From Bacteroidales bacterium UBA2198 (GTDB lineage: Bacteria > Bacteroidota > Bacteroidia > Bacteroidales > VadinHA17), in contig DCVC01000082.1 of the NCBI GenBank assembly GCA_002328625.1, positions 1 to 15,703 on the forward strand: DNA of 15,703 nt, read 5' to 3'. Both the position numbers and the translations under genes were made by a program. Numbering within the stretch: the stretch's first letter is position 1; each line of letters begins with the position of its first letter. Under the pieces are notes generated by a model. That model was not told the origin of the DNA, did no database searches, and worked only from the letters and a program-made list of their open reading frames with translations. Of this stretch, positions 14,246 to 15,703 are shown piece after piece.

Positions 14246-15703
14246 TTAAAATTGGTTTATTCTCTTATTCAGCAACCATGGACTCATCTCTTTTCCGTCT
14301 TCAACGCTGGTATTTACAACTTCATTTCTAAAGTTCTCTTCGATAAATAGTTTTGTGGCCAGCCACGCAGCAAGCATCTCCTCGTATTCACTGTTAAAAT
14401 AGAACTTGTCGAGATCTTTTTCAATAAAAGCAGTTGTAAAATCACCATCTGTAAACTTCTGGTTTCTGACCAGCATCCTGAAGAATGGAAGAGTGGTTTT
14501 TGTGCCTTTGATCCAAACCTTATCGAGCGCTATCTTACAGTTTTTGATGGCATCTTTTCTGTCTGTCCCCTTTACAATAAGTTTTGCTATCATCGAATCG
14601 AAGCTTGCAACTATCGCAGAACCTGCCTGGATCCCGGTATCTATCCTGACATTTGAATCAGAGGGCAGGCTAAGGCTCTCAATCTTACCGGGGTCGGGTG
14701 CAAAACCGGCCTGAACATCTTCTGCATTTATCCTGCACTCTATTGCCCAGCCGTTGAGTTTAATATCCTCCTGGTTGTATTTAAGAGCCTCACCGTTGGC
14801 AATACGGATCTGCTGCTCAATAAGGTCTATCCCGGTAATAATTTCAGTCACAGGATGTTCCACCTGAATTCTTGTGTTCATCTCCATAAAATAGAAGTTC
14901 CTGTCAGAGTCAAGAAGAAATTCAACAGTCCCTGCAGAATAGTAATTGACTGCCTTTGCTATCTGAACGGCAATTTTTCCCATTTTATTCCTGAGTTCAT
15001 CATCCAGGGCACATGATGGTGCCTCTTCCAGCAGCTTCTGATGTTTCCTCTGAATGGAACACTCCCTCTCACCGAGATGGATCATATTTCCTTTGGTGTC
15101 GCCAAGTATTTGAAATTCAATATGTTTTGGATTTTCTATGTACTTTTCAATGAAAACGGAGGGATCATTGAATGCTTTCTCTGCTTCTTTGCTGGCAATG
15201 GCAAACATTTTCTCCATCTCTTCAGCTTTCCTTACTATCCTCATTCCTCTGCCTCCCCCTCCCGATGCAGCTTTTATGATAACAGGATAACCTATTTTAT
15301 CGGCTATTGCCACAGCCTCCTCCTCATTGCCAATATTGCCTTCACTGCCCATTGCCATGGGTATCCCTCCTGCCAGTGCAATCCGTCTGGCAATGGTTTT
15401 ATTTCCCATTTTATAGATGGCATCAGGGGATGGGCCAATGAAAATTATTCTGTTTTCATGGCATTTCTGGGCAAAATATGCATTCTCAGCAAGAAAACCG
15501 TATCCCGGATGAATTGCATCAGCGTGAGTCTTTCTCGCAATGGTTATTATTTTTTCTATGTCAAGAAAAACAGGTATCTCTGATACATCTTCAGTATTGT
15601 CATGGACAACATCGGCAAATGAGAGATACATTGCATTAGGTTCCAAAGCTGTTTTAACTGCCACAGTCTCAATTTTCATTTTCTTTGCACTCTTCATTAT
15701 CCT
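14246..15703 (-). CDS. accC: Biotin carboxylase subunit, 5' end cut off by window edge
   Basis: An ATP-grasp biotin carboxylase that makes carboxybiotin from bicarbonate and ATP. Numbering from the Met encoded at 15697, it has HPGYGFLAEN (63-72), K100 in MGNKTIARR, KAASGGGGRGM (142-152), the ERECSIQRKHQK segment (210-221), EMNTRIQVEHP (272-282) and GWAIECRINAED. That Met is not the true start: the frame stays open to the edge (ATA, AGG before it), giving RIMKSAKKM, which matches the family's internal RIM(R/K)SA stretch. About 15-20 N-terminal residues, including the IANRGEIA motif, therefore lie outside. The first visible stretch (VAVKTALEPNAMYLSFAD) is more divergent than usual. The carrier gene follows 11 bp downstream. 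The accC symbol is by family only; the acyl-CoA substrate is unknown. Confidence 0.92.
   Translation of the reverse strand, partial: RIMKSAKKMKIETVAVKTALEPNAMYLSFADVVHDNTEDVSEIPVFLDIEKIITIARKTHADAIHPGYGFLAENAYFAQKCHENRIIFIGPSPDAIYKMGNKTIARRIALAGGIPMAMGSEGNIGNEEEAVAIADKIGYPVIIKAASGGGGRGMRIVRKAEEMEKMFAIASKEAEKAFNDPSVFIEKYIENPKHIEFQILGDTKGNMIHLGERECSIQRKHQKLLEEAPSCALDDELRNKMGKIAVQIAKAVNYYSAGTVEFLLDSDRNFYFMEMNTRIQVEHPVTEIITGIDLIEQQIRIANGEALKYNQEDIKLNGWAIECRINAEDVQAGFAPDPGKIESLSLPSDSNVRIDTGIQAGSAIVASFDSMIAKLIVKGTDRKDAIKNCKIALDKVWIKGTKTTLPFFRMLVRNQKFTDGDFTTAFIEKDLDKFYFNSEYEEMLAAWLATKLFIEENFRNEVVNTSVEDGKEMSPWLLNKRINQF

Noticed and set aside
15041..15583. A 180-residue plus-strand reading frame opposite the biotin carboxylase
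   Set aside because: It lies over conserved ATP-grasp motifs on the other strand and has no recognisable domain or start context.

Overview
This window looks like a chromosomal segment of a Bacteroidota bacterium, probably of the Bacteroidales/Marinilabiliales kind. The evidence is gene content and signals: a DUF4831 lipoprotein, a POT-family peptide transporter of the type common in that phylum, a long PiT phosphate transporter with a fused PhoU-like tail, AT-rich spacers, weak Shine-Dalgarno sequences, and promoters resembling the phylum's TTTG - 19 bp - TAnnTTTG signature. The genus is not determinable by reading. Base composition and codon use look even across the genes, and there is no transposase, integrase, phage gene, CRISPR array, rRNA or tRNA.

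Layout. (1) 1-190 is non-coding and holds the most unusual structure here: two diverged copies of one cloverleaf-like element in inverted orientation. They share a central GGTTAACC palindrome, and paired bases differ between copies in a compensatory way. (2) 225-2015 (-) is a POT peptide/H+ symporter gene, with a recognisable promoter and a pair of operator-like repeats 53 bp apart upstream. (3) 2016-2478 is a gene-free spacer that also carries a minus-strand intrinsic terminator with no obvious gene to serve. (4) 2479-5174 (+) is nnr (NAD(P)HX repair) followed by a DUF4831 lipoprotein gene. (5) 5261-5788 (-) is a secreted thioredoxin-like protein. It is divergent from 6001-7781 (+), an MFS transporter that resembles eukaryotic MFSD1, followed by a small cupin. 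(6) 7832-11960 (-) is a phosphate block: a DUF47/PhoU-like protein, its PiT transporter, then a second, larger PiT with a built-in PhoU-like domain and a GTG start. (7) 12244-13701 (+) is the dipeptidase PepD. (8) 13704-15703 (-) holds a biotin carboxyl carrier protein and a biotin carboxylase. The carboxylase runs off the right edge, and its true start lies outside the window.

How the genes fit together. Two themes are visible. One is small-peptide use: POT imports di/tripeptides, PepD cleaves dipeptides in the cytosol, and the MFSD1-like carrier may also move dipeptides. The other is phosphate uptake by two differently built PiT systems, one with a separate and one with a fused PhoU-like part. 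The biotin carboxylase/carrier pair belongs to an acyl-CoA carboxylase or decarboxylase whose carboxyltransferase is not in the window. The genes are ordinary core metabolism; the novelty is mainly in the paired cloverleaf repeat at the left edge.
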